Assembly: GCA_023935145.1 (NCBI GenBank)
Contig: CM043700.1
Span: 71,272,120-71,336,119, forward strand
Direction: 5' to 3'
Length of the DNA stretch: 64,000 nucleotides
From: Bretschneidera sinensis
Taxonomy: Eukaryota; Streptophyta; Magnoliopsida; Brassicales; Akaniaceae
Shown here: positions 1-10,784 of the stretch, in pieces
Numbering within the stretch: the first letter of the stretch is position 1
Layout of the letters: every line of letters starts with the position of its first letter
Made by a program: the position numbers and the translations under genes
The notes under the pieces: generated by a model
Database searches by the model: none
What the model saw: only the letters and a program-made list of their open reading frames with translations
Told to the model about the DNA's origin: nothing

Positions 1-968
1 AAAGAATCCATTTCTTCCTCCATAGCTAGCTGCCATCTTGACGAATCCTCACATTTCATGGCATTCATGTAAGTTTTTGGTTCAACCATCCCTCATTCTG
101 AACAAGGAGATGCTACGTTAGCATTCGCAAACCCATATCTCAAAGGTGGTCTGACCACCCTATTTTCCCGGTCACTTGTGAGCTGATAGTCATTCTGACT
201 TGCTGCATCATCCCCTTCCAGTTCAGCCTCCTCTCGAGTGTCCTAAGCTTGGCCTTCACCAATGGGCTCTACCAGGTCCGAACTCTCTTGCCTTCCTTGC
301 TCTACCTGAACTGAATTCTCCTTGATGCTATGCTTCACAAATTTTAGACTGGTTTGCTCACTATCCCCTACAGGGTTAGTTTTCTCCAAATAGCGAAATA
401 ATAATTCATTAAAAATGACATCCCTACTTATTATGAGTTTCATTCTTTTTTGTTCTAAGGACCACAACCTATACCCCTTAACCCCATCACCATACGCTAG
501 AAATACACATTTTCTAGACCTTGGACTAAGTTTGTCATCATTTTGATGTGCAAATGCAGCACATCCAAAAGTCCTAAGGTTGTTCAACTCAGAGGGTTTC
601 CCACTCCACATCCCTTCGGGAGTCTTGAGCTCTAAAGCTCTAGAGGCTGATCTATTAACCAAATATGCAGTAGTAGACCTAGCTTTCCCCTAAAAATATT
701 TTGGTAAACCGAACCCAATTAACATGTACCTAACCTTTTCTATATGGGTCCTATTCATCCTTTCAGCAACTTTATTTTGCTGAGGTGTTTTTACAACTGT
801 TCTATGTCTAAGAATCTTATTTAACTCACAGAATTTATCAAAATCCTGATTGCAAAATTCTAAGCCATTATCGGTTTCTAAAGCCTTAACTACCCTACCC
901 GTTTGAGTATCCAACAATTTTTTCCACACCACAAATTTATCCAAAGCATCTAATTTATTTTTAAGCAA
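1..968 (-). pseudogene. Copia integrase remnant and start of reverse transcriptase
   Basis: This continues the element after the frameshift. The first part (690-968) holds the integrase core with ETDNGLEFCNQ (second catalytic Asp) and QQNKVAERMNRT (catalytic Glu). After a stop near 690 the same frame resumes as the integrase C-terminal part (243-662), including NRSASRALELKTPEGMWSG and RTFGCAAFAHQ. A stop follows at 243, then the linker to reverse transcriptase, ending in a peptide like QLAMEEEMDSL at the window edge. All three integrase catalytic residues survive, split over two frames. It is related to, but not identical with, the two other copies in the window. Confidence 0.85.
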
Positions 969-1758
969 ATAAACTCAAACCTTTTCTTAAATAATCATCA
1001 ATTAAAGACAGAAAGTAAAGATTATCTCCCTGTGTTGGTGTTCTTGTTGGTCCCCAAAGGTCCGAATGAATGTAGTCAAGAATGCCCTTACACTTGTGCA
1101 CTCTGGTGTTGAAGCTGACCCGTTGTTGCTTCCCAAGAATGCAACACTCACAGAAATCAAGTTTCTCTACTTTGTCACCACCAAGTAGACCATCATTGCT
1201 GAGAACTTGCAGGCCCTTTTCAATCATATATCCCAAGCGAGTGTGCCAAAGGGCTGCCCTATCCATCTCAGCCATCAAGCTTGTTGCTTGATCCTTAATT
1301 TCTGTCTCTTCGATCATCTCTTAGAGACTATCTTTTATTGCTGCTTTGATCACTACCAAAGATCCCTTGGTTACCTTGATCTTTCCTCCCTCTGCCTTGT
1401 ATGTATACCCCATGGAATCTAGCTACCCCAATGAGATCAAATTTCTTCTCAAATCCGAAAGATACCTCACATTCCGCAGCAGCCTTGTGACTCCATCAAA
1501 CATCCTCAATTGGATGTCTCTTATCCCCCTCACTTGGCAAGAAGTATCATTCCCCAAGAAAACCTTTCCATCATTAGTTTCCTTGAAATTCTTGAACCAA
1601 TCCCTGTGAGGGCACATGTGATAAGTGTACCTGGAATCCAGGATCAATTTCTCGCTGCCTTGCCTCCTGCTCACATTTAAGCACACAACAATCAACATTT
1701 TACTAGAAGTCATCTTACTAGAAGTAATCATATTGGCATTTAAGTTCTTTATTTTCAA
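961..1758 (-). pseudogene. Copia protease and GAG-pre-integrase remnant
   Basis: The frame ending at 1758 encodes the copia aspartic protease region and, after in-frame stops near 1423 and 1317, the GAG-pre-integrase zinc-binding domain (ALWHTRLGY, then CECCILGKQ) and the start of integrase with IHSDLWGP, whose Asp is the first of the integrase catalytic triad by family knowledge. The protease motif that reads LDSG in the two sister copies reads LDSR here, so the active-site Gly is lost. Both open parts are in one frame. An extra A in an A-run near 983-986 shifts the frame just after SLIDDY, so the rest of integrase continues in another frame. It cannot make a working protein. Confidence 0.85.
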
Positions 1759-2405
1759 ATTTGGTCATATAAATCACTTTTTATAGACATAAATGTAATA
1801 AGACTTTGCATTACACTTCCGGTTTCTTTTCTTATTTTATTTATTATAAAAGAAATAATCATCACAAAACATTAATAATCTTAATTAGTCATAAACCTCT
1901 TAGTCCAAAACTCTTTCTTACATAACACAACATTAGCTCCTTGTAAACAACATCAATCACAATAGTTTTTAATTTACCACAATCAACATTTCGGGCCATT
2001 CATAGACCAACTTAAAACATGCCCCTCATGGACCAATTACCACACATACCCATTGTGGGCCAAATACCTCAAACAATATCCTTAGGTATTTTTTTCAACC
2101 TTTACAATTTAAAAGTATAAATAAACAATTAATTATTCCTCGCTACAAAGTATATCAAAATCATTATAAACACACGAGATCCATTCTCATCACATCATAT
2201 ACATTATATACCCTTCATTGGGTAATTTCAATAATACACTTTTCATGATTCAATCATAATCATTTTTAATGAAAATGTAATGCCATGAAATGTCAAGCAT
2301 AAGCTTTTTATATTCATTTATTTTTGTTTCCCTTTCTAGGGCTAATTACAACATAACGTGGACATCTCTCCATATACCAGTACATTACTTATTTTCATAT
2401 CCACG

Positions 2406-2714
2406 GATCTCCTTCACCTAGGTACCAACCTATCCCAGGCAGTGTCCTATCATTTTCAATATCATCCTCAGATCTCCTTCACCTAGGTATCAACCTATCC
2501 CAAAAAGGGTCCTATCATTTCCAATATGATCCTCAGATCCCCTTCACTTAGGTATCAAGCTATCCTAGGTGGGGTTCTATCATTTCCAATATTATCTTCG
2601 GATCCCCTTTACCTAGGTATCAACCTATCCAAGGTGGGCCCTTATCATTTTCAATATTATCCTCAAACCCTTTTACCTAGGTATCAACCTATCCCAAGTG
2701 AGGTCCCACCTTTT
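2406..2714. repeat. 65-bp minisatellite, about 4.7 copies
   Basis: Units begin at 2406, 2471, 2536, 2601 and 2666, giving an exact 65-bp period without indels between starts. Each unit contains cacctaggtatcaacctatc or a close variant. The array lies inside LTR A, downstream of the motif gacatctctccat that also precedes tandem repeats in LTR E. The open frame across it (2526-2750) is a by-product of the repeat, because 65 is not a multiple of three and the frame has no family similarity. Confidence 0.9.
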
Positions 2715-4024
2715 CTTTTTAATCCATTCATTTCAATAATACCATTATAATTCATGTCTATGCAACGCATTCACAATCTCACTACTTTCAAACATAAAAT
2801 CCATAACATTTCATATTACAACCATTTCATCCACAACAATTATAAAAACATCGAGACATTCCTATCATTATTTCCTTATACAACCATAGATCAACACAAA
2901 TTATTATATTATTATCATTGCATTTTCATTATCATTATTATACTACACTTACTAAAAGTAAGGTGAAACTCACCTTAATAGCACCAAGTGCTATTCTTGG
3001 GCTATTTCCTTGCCTTTTCTATGTTCTTCCACCACACCTAAATGGTATATCATTTAGTATAACAATCCAAGAAGTATATATGTATAATTATTATTTATTC
3101 TTTATCAAGTAACAACAAACAAAAATCAAAAGAACATAATACTAATAGTTTCCTTTTCCTATCAATTTTGTGTTTCATACCTCATAGTCATGATACTTTT
3201 TCATTTACTTAATCCAATTTCAAGTTAAAAGAAAATAAAGTGAAACTTCTTAAGTAAAAAGACTAGTATAAAAATGACTTGTTTCCTTTACTTCTAATAA
3301 TCCTTATTTTCTAAGGTTTTTGTTTACAAAGCTCCTATTAACCACTTAAACTTCTTCCAACTCAAAGAAATCATGCAATTCTAACCATCTTTATACCCCA
3401 AGATTTTAAATTCATAAAATGAACATTTCCCAAACACCAACTTTATTAAATTCACAAAGTTACAATTATCCATATATAGAATTCTTTCCAAACTTGTTTT
3501 ATCACTAAAATTCTCTAAATTAAAAACTTTCCCTTTAGCTCTAGTAAGTATTAAACTTAAAGCAAGTTCACAAGTCAGATAAATCCAAAAGTCCATAAAT
3601 CCTTATATTATCAAAATCTCAAATTCACATACTCATCATTCTTCAAATTATAACTTAGAGAATTTACTAAAACAACTCCAACTTTGTAAAAGTATCATTT
3701 CAAAACACTTGAATTCAACAAGAAAGTCTCTTAATCAAAGAGATTTCTTTTAACTCCAACAAGGATTTCATGCTTCAAGCCTAATGTATACATATCCAAC
3801 AATACCCATCACAAGATTAAGCTATCCATGATATAAATTCAAAACTTCAAACAAAATTTTACAATAAACTATCTTCCAACTACAACAACTTATAAACCCA
3901 TCAAATTAAATCTAAAGACCTAAAAAAATCCAAATATTAAATTTAAGAAGTCTAGTTTAACTTTGAACAAGTTACGAATCAAAACTACCTCAAAATGCTA
4001 AAGAAAACGACCAAGAAAACAAGA

Positions 4025-4450
4025 AGAACAAAGGGACCCCGCCTGGCGCTTGGGCTACATGCACCGCCGTAGACCTCTCATGGTGGCCCACCTCCCGAAC
4101 CAAAGCTGAAGACGGTAATAGGTTATTCTTGAACGATTCGAGATCTGTCAATCACATGAATAATGAAAATAAACAAAAAGAAAATAATAAGACACGATAT
4201 ACCCAAGTTCACCCCAGAATAGGGCTATGTCCTGCAAGAAGTTTCACTGTAATCAGCCTCTCAAATCTCTCGTATATTTTTGCGATTAAAGAGTATTTAT
4301 AAGAAACATAAAAAACCCTAATTAGGGTTGTCACCCTGCAGCTAACCGCTGCTATTCATGGCCCTCGTGGTCGTCGGGAGGTTTACAGTTCTAGATTCGT
4401 GAAGTATGTGCTAACTCTGACAGTTTTCAAAGTTTGGGAGCAAAAAGAGT
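4025..4450. other. Possible copia solo-LTR fragment inside LTR A
   Basis: This segment is more GC-rich than its surroundings and interrupts LTR A. It contains cccaagttcaccccag followed by gggctatgtcctgc and gtttcactgtaatcag. That order resembles the 'ggttcggc...cctacgtccacgg...ttcactat' pattern often found in plant copia LTRs. A similar pattern occurs at 18170-18260. No clean TG/CA ends or target duplication were found, so boundaries are approximate and the origin uncertain. Confidence 0.3.
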
Positions 4451-4583
4451 TCAAATAGTTAGGCTAAAGCTAGGTCAAAGTTTGGGAAAAAAGTTTTTAA
4501 AAACACAATTTTTTTTTTTGCTCTCTCCTATCTCTTCTGCCCAAAAATGAAGAAGACAATAAGAGTCTTCTAGGTATTTAGCT

Positions 4584-4591
4584 CTTTTATA
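4584..4591 (-). promoter_or_regulatory. TATA-like box in LTR A
   Basis: The minus strand reads TATAAAAG about 290 bp inside the LTR start, followed by a GA-rich leader (4500-4560 on the plus strand as a CT-rich run). The same spacing is seen in LTRs C and D. Transcriptional activity is an inference. Confidence 0.4.
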
Positions 4592-5439
4592 CTCCCCACA
4601 ACCCTTGTGCTTTTATCCTTTTACCCCTCCTCATTTTCTTTTATTCAATTTCAATTCCTTTCCCATCATTTCCTAACTATTACAGCTAAGGCCCAATATT
4701 ATTATTTCTAACCAAAACTCAATAATTCAAATTTAATTTCATACAATTACACCCATTTATTTTAATGCCTAAAATTATTTCTTCCGATAATAGGTCCAAC
4801 ACACTATAACACGGGAGTTAAATTCCAATTCTGACACATATATACATCAAGATAAAACAAAAATGAAACCGGACTCTACATTTATATTAAACATTCATCC
4901 TAATATAATTAAAGGACAAATAATTATTTATTTATTTAAATTTTTACATAGAAATTTTATTTAATATTTATTCTTTTATATAGGAGTAAATAATATGTAA
5001 TAAAAGAAGAAGGAGAAGGGTGCACCCAGTACACATTTGGAGAGCAAGAGAAAACATCGTTCGGACAAAAAGGAAAAGGAAAAGGAAAGGAAACAAATTG
5101 TTTGTACAAGGTTCCATAAAACATTAAACTTCACAAACTATCATAATTCCCAAGCGTCCCAGGCGTTAACATTTACTAACAAAGAATTATCACATTTTAT
5201 TTTCACAGGATCATGAAATATTAATTGGGGACAATAAGTTTTACATTTCAGGATACCATCCAATCAACTCGTGTAAAATTTACATTTATTCATAGGGGCA
5301 TTTAGTGTTTTCACATGCATATTATCATGCATCATTATTACACATCTCATTGGTTTATATATGGTATATAGTAATTAATTTATTATTGTGGGGAATATTA
5401 TAATTTTTTGACGACATATGTGTTAATAAGAAATTTATT

Positions 5440-6420
5440 ATTTAACTAATCATAAAAAAAATGTGAGAAATAAATTTATACACTTTAGTCTAAGTTTCTC
5501 CCTCCATCTGAAGTCTTTAATATATGGGTGCAAATGGGTTATCATATATATGTAGATTAAACTCTAGGTTTAAATGGCTAAACAAGAGTTACTCTCAACT
5601 CATTAAGACCCATTCTTCACCCACTATCGCTCAAAACAAACTTCCCTAAGTATATAATCTGCTATTAAACCTCCCTAATTTCTCGCAAATTCTCCTTTCC
5701 TTAACCCAGAATACTCAAGAACCTTGTAGGACTCTCATCTTCCCACATCTGCGTCAGCTATCCTTATCATCCCATCTATCGTCAGTAAAAAAAGAAATAT
5801 GATCCCTGCAGCAAAACCGTTAGGTTAGTGAGATTTAAGGAGAGCTATCAACGCAGGTTTTGAAGGGAATTTGGGGATAGAATTGGATACCTCTCAAAGA
5901 ATAAATACAGAGGGAAAGCTCAAGCTCTGGTCGTCGTTTTCTCCATAGAGTTCGGTGTCAAGCAGTAAAGTCTCTTAGATATTTTCTAGGATTTTAGTTT
6001 CTATTCGTTTGTAATCTATAATTCGTTGATGGGATAGGGGATTTTGGGGTTTTCCATACTTTCAAAATTTATATTCTGGGTTTGTGGATACACTTGGTTG
6101 AAAACTTTCATCTCGATTTCAGCTCCTTGGGCTGCCACTCTTCACTTTTATGGTGAGACTTCTCCTCATGCACTCTCTGTTCTGGTGAGATTTTCCCCAT
6201 CCCTTTGCGTGATCAGTCCATCTTGAATTTCCGCTTGAATCTAGCTACTGCACACCAGCAATCACCATCGGAGTCTCGAAAATTTCGGTAAAGCCCGTTT
6301 TCCTTTGCTTTGGTCTGCAACCCTTTGTACACATGCATATTCATGTAGATAGTTCCTATTAATCTAGTGTGTAAATTGTTAAAATCTGAATCAAAGTGAA
6401 GATTTAACTTTATTTTCAAA
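5440..6420 (+). other. Leader-like, possibly low-copy sequence
   Basis: The stretch has mixed composition, with a CT-rich upstream part (5580-5780), the TATA-like word agaataaatac near 5900, and several candidate 5' splice sites (ttttatggtgagac near 6150; ttctggtgagattt near 6185). One 60-codon open frame starts at 6044, but it has no recognisable domain and no supporting context. This could be a promoter and 5' leader of a host transcript, or an unrecognised transposon end. The gene identity is unknown. Confidence 0.25.
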
Positions 6421-7664
6421 ATTATTAATTTGATAATTATAGGTCAGAATGGTGTTTTGTCATGGTATATATAACATGCTGAATTTTGTGGGCAATTGGT
6501 ATATTTATATTCTTATTATAAAGTTTTAATAGGCAAGTTTTGATTATATTTGGAAGTTCTTGTTTGCAGAATTTTTGGGAATTTTATAAATTCATATTAT
6601 AAGCTTATGGTTGGGATTAAAATATAATATGATTAGAAGGAAACTGAAGTTTATTATACACATCAAGTCACCTTTTTGGAGAAAAAAATACATGCTTATG
6701 TGAATTTATAAACCAACTAGTTAATCAGTTGGGTTTAGAGGTAGAAATATGCTTAGTCTAGATATGGCGTGTGTTGATAAAGCCGTGATATGGTGTACTA
6801 TGTGGAATGTATATATGTAAGACTAAAATGAGAAATTAAGCCAAAGATAACATATATATAACTAAAGCTCAAGGCATAGTTCTCAAGGGACATATCTATT
6901 TTGGTCCCATAAAAGTAGTTACGAAATTATTTTGTGGATGCAAATGTTGCTAATGAGTTTATTTCTAAATTGAAAGCTAGTACTTGGTATAGTTAAGAAG
7001 ATTCACGAGTAAGCTATTTAGATACTAGTGTGTGTTGGATTATGCTAAAAATGGTGTTGGATATGCTCATGCTTGATTGTTTAGTGAGCATAAGTTAGAT
7101 AAATTTTAATGCTTGAGTTAGTAACGGATTTTAAATGTGAATGAGCTGAATTATGATATTTATATTGGAGGATGGGTTTGAAATAAATGGGATTGAACCT
7201 TGTGGAGTTGTTTCTAAATTGTAGTTAAATAAGAAAAAAAAAGAAATGTTTGAAAAACAAAGGAGACTGTCGAAATTTTTATAAAGCTTGAATGATAATT
7301 TAGATAATATATGGGAATGTTAAGAGATACTTAATCTTAAAAAGACTAAATTTTATATATCTTAAATAAATGATAAACCTTAACAGTACACTTAAGAGAA
7401 TGACGGAGCATGTGTTATTTACTATCCATCTCATTAATGACTTTTATGTGTTTTGAAAACCATTATTTTTGCATACATACATACATGCATCTTGGCATCA
7501 GTTAGAGATAGTGTTTGTTCTTATTCTAGATTTGTGATCGCGTTTAGGTTGTGGGACAAACAAGGGGACTAACGCCCCAACTTTCAAAGTTTAGCTTATT
7601 TGCTTTTGAGGTGAGTTGTTCTCTACATGTATCCTATGGTTACTATCCCTCCTCTTTGTTTTGA

Positions 7665-7671
<7 letters not shown>

Positions 7672-7700
<29 letters not shown>
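7672..7700. repeat. (TA)n microsatellite
   Basis: About 14 TA dinucleotides in a row. Similar TA tracts occur at 9224-9256, 9403-9452 and 54542-54592. Confidence 0.95.
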
Positions 7701-7702
<2 letters not shown>

Positions 7703-9075
7703 CGTATGTTGAGTATGGATAGTTTAATAAATTGAGTTGTTACGTTTTGATGAAAATTTGAGAATTTAAACCGTCCTTGAGACTTATTTGAAATTTTTAT
7801 TTGTGCCTGAAAGAAAAGAAAGAATTGTTATGCTTTGTTCAAAAACGAGTTTGTGATAAATGAGAAAAGTTTAATTTTCATTAACTTTTATATGTTTTCT
7901 CGAAAATGGGTCTAGTTGGAATTGTGATTGAAATACGTCCCATTGAGGGATGTATAAAGCGTGCTACCTTAATTAGAACTTTTTAATTTCGGGGTTTGCA
8001 CTTTGACGCAAAAGTTATGTACGTTTTCGGTTTTGAGGCATAAAATTTTTGTTTTGGACTCGTGGGAGTTAGAAACAAGTAAATAAAATAAGTTTTGGTA
8101 ATAAAAACTTGACTTGAGAAATCTTTTGAATTTGAAGGAGTTTTTGGGTAAGTTGTGAAAGGGTAGTTTTGTCATTAAGAGAGTTTGTCTGAATATAGGA
8201 TGAGGGGGAGTGAGAGACTAGCATTTGTGTTGGAACCCTCTAGAAGAGACGAGAGAGGAGAGAAAAAGAAGAGAAGAGGAAAGAAAAGAAGAAAGAAAGG
8301 AAGAGAAAGGAAATGATGGGAGGATTCTTCGCAAATCAAGGTAAAATCTTGATTCTTCTTTTCTTCTAATTGTCAAGTATGTCTACTAGACTAAGATCTT
8401 GAGTTTAGGGTTTTGTGAATTTGAAAACTTTCTTAAGAAAGTTTGGGGAAAATGTTGTTTCAAAGAAAAAAATGGGTTTTTGACCAAAAATGTTGATTTG
8501 AGGGTTTTGAATTCAATTTTTCTCTAGGGTAATGTAAATTTTTTGACTTTAAAACCTTAGAAACTTGTATCTCTGAAGATTTGAAAAGAACTTTTGAAAT
8601 CAAGGATTTTGGAGAAAAAACATGAGTTTTCGCAAAGATTTTTGCTGAAAAAGGGGATCCAGTCGACTCGATCAAGTGCCCATGGATAAAGCACCTGAAC
8701 CAAACAAGGGTTGAACCACTTCATTCAGTCGACTGACTGAAGTGTTCAATCGACTGAATGAAGGGGTTGACTGAACCATGCTGATTTTTTAAAATTTTTT
8801 ACTTTTTCCTTCAGTTTTTGAACATGAAACCTTTTCATTTGATTTATTTTTTTATTTATATGTATTTGAAACATGATTAAAAAAAATTGAAATACCTAGT
8901 ATTCATGAGATTAAAACGTTTTTGAAATCCGAATTTAATGATCTGAAAAAGAATTGAAAAAGAGCATAACTTTTGGTTCCCTTGATTTTTGTTGCACTCA
9001 AAATGCGCACATGATATTTAAAGTATACAAAACACTTTAGGATTGTTTGATATACATTTAAGTGACTTAAAGTAA

Positions 9076-9220
9076 TGGGATTGAATGTTGTTCACTCCTA
9101 GGTACAAGTGGAAAAATAGTTGAAGAATAAATAAAGTAGCTGGAGACAAAAGTGTGGATCAGGTAACGAGGTGAGTTTTACCTTACTAGTAGTAAGCATT
9201 GTGAAACGTACAAAATGAAA

Positions 9221-9258
<38 letters not shown>

Positions 9259-9400
9259 GATTGAACGTTGTTCACTCCTAGGTACAAGTGGAAAAATACT
9301 TGAAGAACAAATAAAGTAGTTGGAGACAAAAGTGTGGATCGGATAACGAGGTGAGTTTTACCTTGTGAAACGTACAAAATGAAAAATGAAAAATGAAAAG

Positions 9401-9452
<52 letters not shown>
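9076..9452. repeat. Tandem duplication of about 180 bp, each copy ending in a TA tract
   Basis: Copy one (9076-9256) and copy two (9257-9452) both begin gggattgaa(t/c)gttgttc, contain ctaggtacaagtggaaaaat and gaggtgagttttacctt, and end in a (TA)n tract (9224-9256 and 9403-9452). Copy two lacks the small palindrome tail and has extra aaaatga units before its TA tract. The apparent proteins of Ile/Tyr repeats here are TA-tract translations. Confidence 0.9.
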
Positions 9453-9454
<2 letters not shown>

Positions 9455-9976
9455 AAATGCCAATAATATAGTTATAAACAAATGTATATATATTTGATAT
9501 AAGAAATGTGTTCATATAAGATATGAGTTTGGAAATGAATTTATGTGGTTGTGTTTGGGAAATTGTGTGATGTGTTAATTGTATTGAAAATGATTGGCTT
9601 GGATTGTTATGAAATAGTGATGTGATTGATTGGTGAATGATTGATTACAAACCATTTCATCATGAATGCAGTTTTCATTATAACAATTGTTTGACAGTAT
9701 GTTATTGAGGAGCGAGTGATGGATGAGGCTGGTAGGTTCTTTCCTATAAGGGGTGTAAGGGTATCGAAGGATATTGGACATATGGGAGCCCACCTGAAAA
9801 GGGGTGAAAAGGGGATCCATTGTAATATGATATGAGATGATGATTTGACGTATCAGTAAGTGAGGAGAGGTCCCTGTGATGATGAGATTAGCCCAATGAA
9901 GGGTAGTGATATGACTGTGCATTTCATTGCATTGCTTTGTATATCCTTGCATTTCATGGATACATCGTGCTGATTG

Positions 9977-10084
9977 GCCCATGAGGGACATGTGTTGTAA
10001 TTAGCCCATGAGGGGCATGTGTTGTAATTAGCCCATGAGGGGCATGTGTTGTAATTGGCCCATGATAATTAGCCCATGGGATGC
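9977..10084. repeat. 27-bp tandem repeat (GCCCATGAGGGG type) in LTR B
   Basis: Units start at 9977, 10004, 10031 and 10058, an exact 27-bp period, with the core gcccatgaggggcatgtgtt. A degenerate unit follows at 10072. Single or paired versions of this core occur in the other LTRs of the family, so this is a local expansion. Confidence 0.85.
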
Positions 10085-10784
10085 ATGTAATGTGATTGGC
10101 CCGGTGAATGGCATGAGTTGTGCAATGTGGTGAATTGAAAGATAATGAGAATGTTGTTGTTAGTGAATGGTTGATTTTATGTGAATGTGGGTGCATTATG
10201 GACTACGTGATATACAAGTATTTAAAAATGTTAAATGTTGTTTAGATGATCTTTTTCCTTTGTGATAAGAAGTAAGAAAAGTAAATCAAAAGTTCATATA
10301 TAAAAGTCGTGTTATACTTATAATTACTAATTACTTATGTAATAAGATCGATAATTAATGAATTACTTTTCAAATCGATTACTTTTAATAATGTGTTTCT
10401 CACTGAGCTTTTTAGCTCACCCTTTTATTTTTACTACCATTTTTGTAAAAACACCAGACGTTTTATGATCAAAGTTGAATGGAGTCCTCGTACACGACAT
10501 CCTCATTTCTTTAATCTTTTGGGAGTCTAAGTTTAGTCATAGTCTAAAAATTGTAAAAGTGTTCAATTAGTTTTATTTGAAATAGTTTTCCCTTCTTATT
10601 GGAACTTTTTTGTAAAACTTTAAGAATCAGTTTGTTGTATTGAAAAGTTCCTTGTGTGTAAGGAATTGTGGGGTACAATTTGATTTGTTTGTAAAGGAAT
10701 ATAATTTGATTGAATGTTTTGTTGGTTGTATCATAAGTTGAGGTGCTTAGTGCTGAAAGGTAATGAAGTTGTTCTGAGAGATTC

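Larger units (their letters stand above)
1..1758 (-). mobile_element. Truncated Ty1/copia (TNT1-94-like) fragment
   Basis: Read on the minus strand, this stretch encodes in order a copia protease, the GAG-pre-integrase domain, the integrase core and C-terminal part, and the first residues of reverse transcriptase, which run off the window at base 1. It is the same family as the copies at 18433-24419 and 56175-62046: long peptide stretches such as RTFGCAAFAH and SPRSRKCVFL are shared. The gag end is missing; similarity stops near 1745-1758, where LTR-like sequence of the non-coding family begins, and no LTR or primer site of its own is seen there. The other end lies outside the window. Confidence 0.9.
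1759..4880 (-). mobile_element. LTR A of the non-coding long-LTR (LARD-like) family
   Basis: No coding sequence is visible. On the minus strand the right end reads TGTAGAGTCC (4871-4880), matching the LTR starts at 40436, 17709 and 56009. A TATA-like box and a GA-rich leader follow at 4584-4591 and about 4500-4560. Further along come the shared AGGTGAAACTCACCTT-like palindrome (about 2961-2976) and GCCCATGAGGGG-type units (1990-2050). The distal end is missing, cut by the copia fragment at 1758. The 65-bp tandem array and the segment at about 4025-4450 are listed separately. The assignment rests on motif order by eye, not on an alignment. Confidence 0.6.
4881..7949. other. Non-coding stretch without a recognised gene
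   Basis: No convincing gene is seen. The left part (4881-5440) is AT-rich and featureless apart from a purine-rich run near 5005-5090. 5440-6420 has a more balanced, leader-like composition and is listed separately. 6420-7670 is AT-rich and intron-like, with no long open frame. Near 7545-7620 there is a short GC-richer segment ending in gaggtgagttgttc, which looks like a 5' splice site but has no supporting exon. A TA microsatellite follows. This is the only stretch where no transposon family could be assigned. Confidence 0.5.
7950..10780 (+). mobile_element. LTR B of the LARD-like family
   Basis: This is plus-strand LTR sequence with the same order of landmarks as LTR C. There is an AT-rich start (approximate, perhaps tgtataaagcg near 7950), a GA-rich leader (8240-8320), and the conserved caaggtaaaatctt splice-donor-like word near 8336. 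Next come the gaggtgagttttacctta palindrome (9171 and again 9347), GCCCATGAGGGG units, tgagctttttagctcacc (about 10409-10426), and gtgctgaaaggtaatgaag near 10750. The normal terminus (gggatgggtcgttaca) is missing; the sequence jumps to tandem repeats of LTR B2. No protein is encoded; minus-strand frames here come from repeats. Confidence 0.6.

Noticed and set aside
2526..2750. 74-codon open frame with repeated peptide blocks
   Set aside because: It follows a 65-bp minisatellite in an LTR; the repeat period is not a multiple of three and there is no start or coding context.
9222..9515. Minus-strand frames of 67-97 codons rich in Ile and Tyr
   Set aside because: They are translations of (TA)n tracts, with no family similarity.
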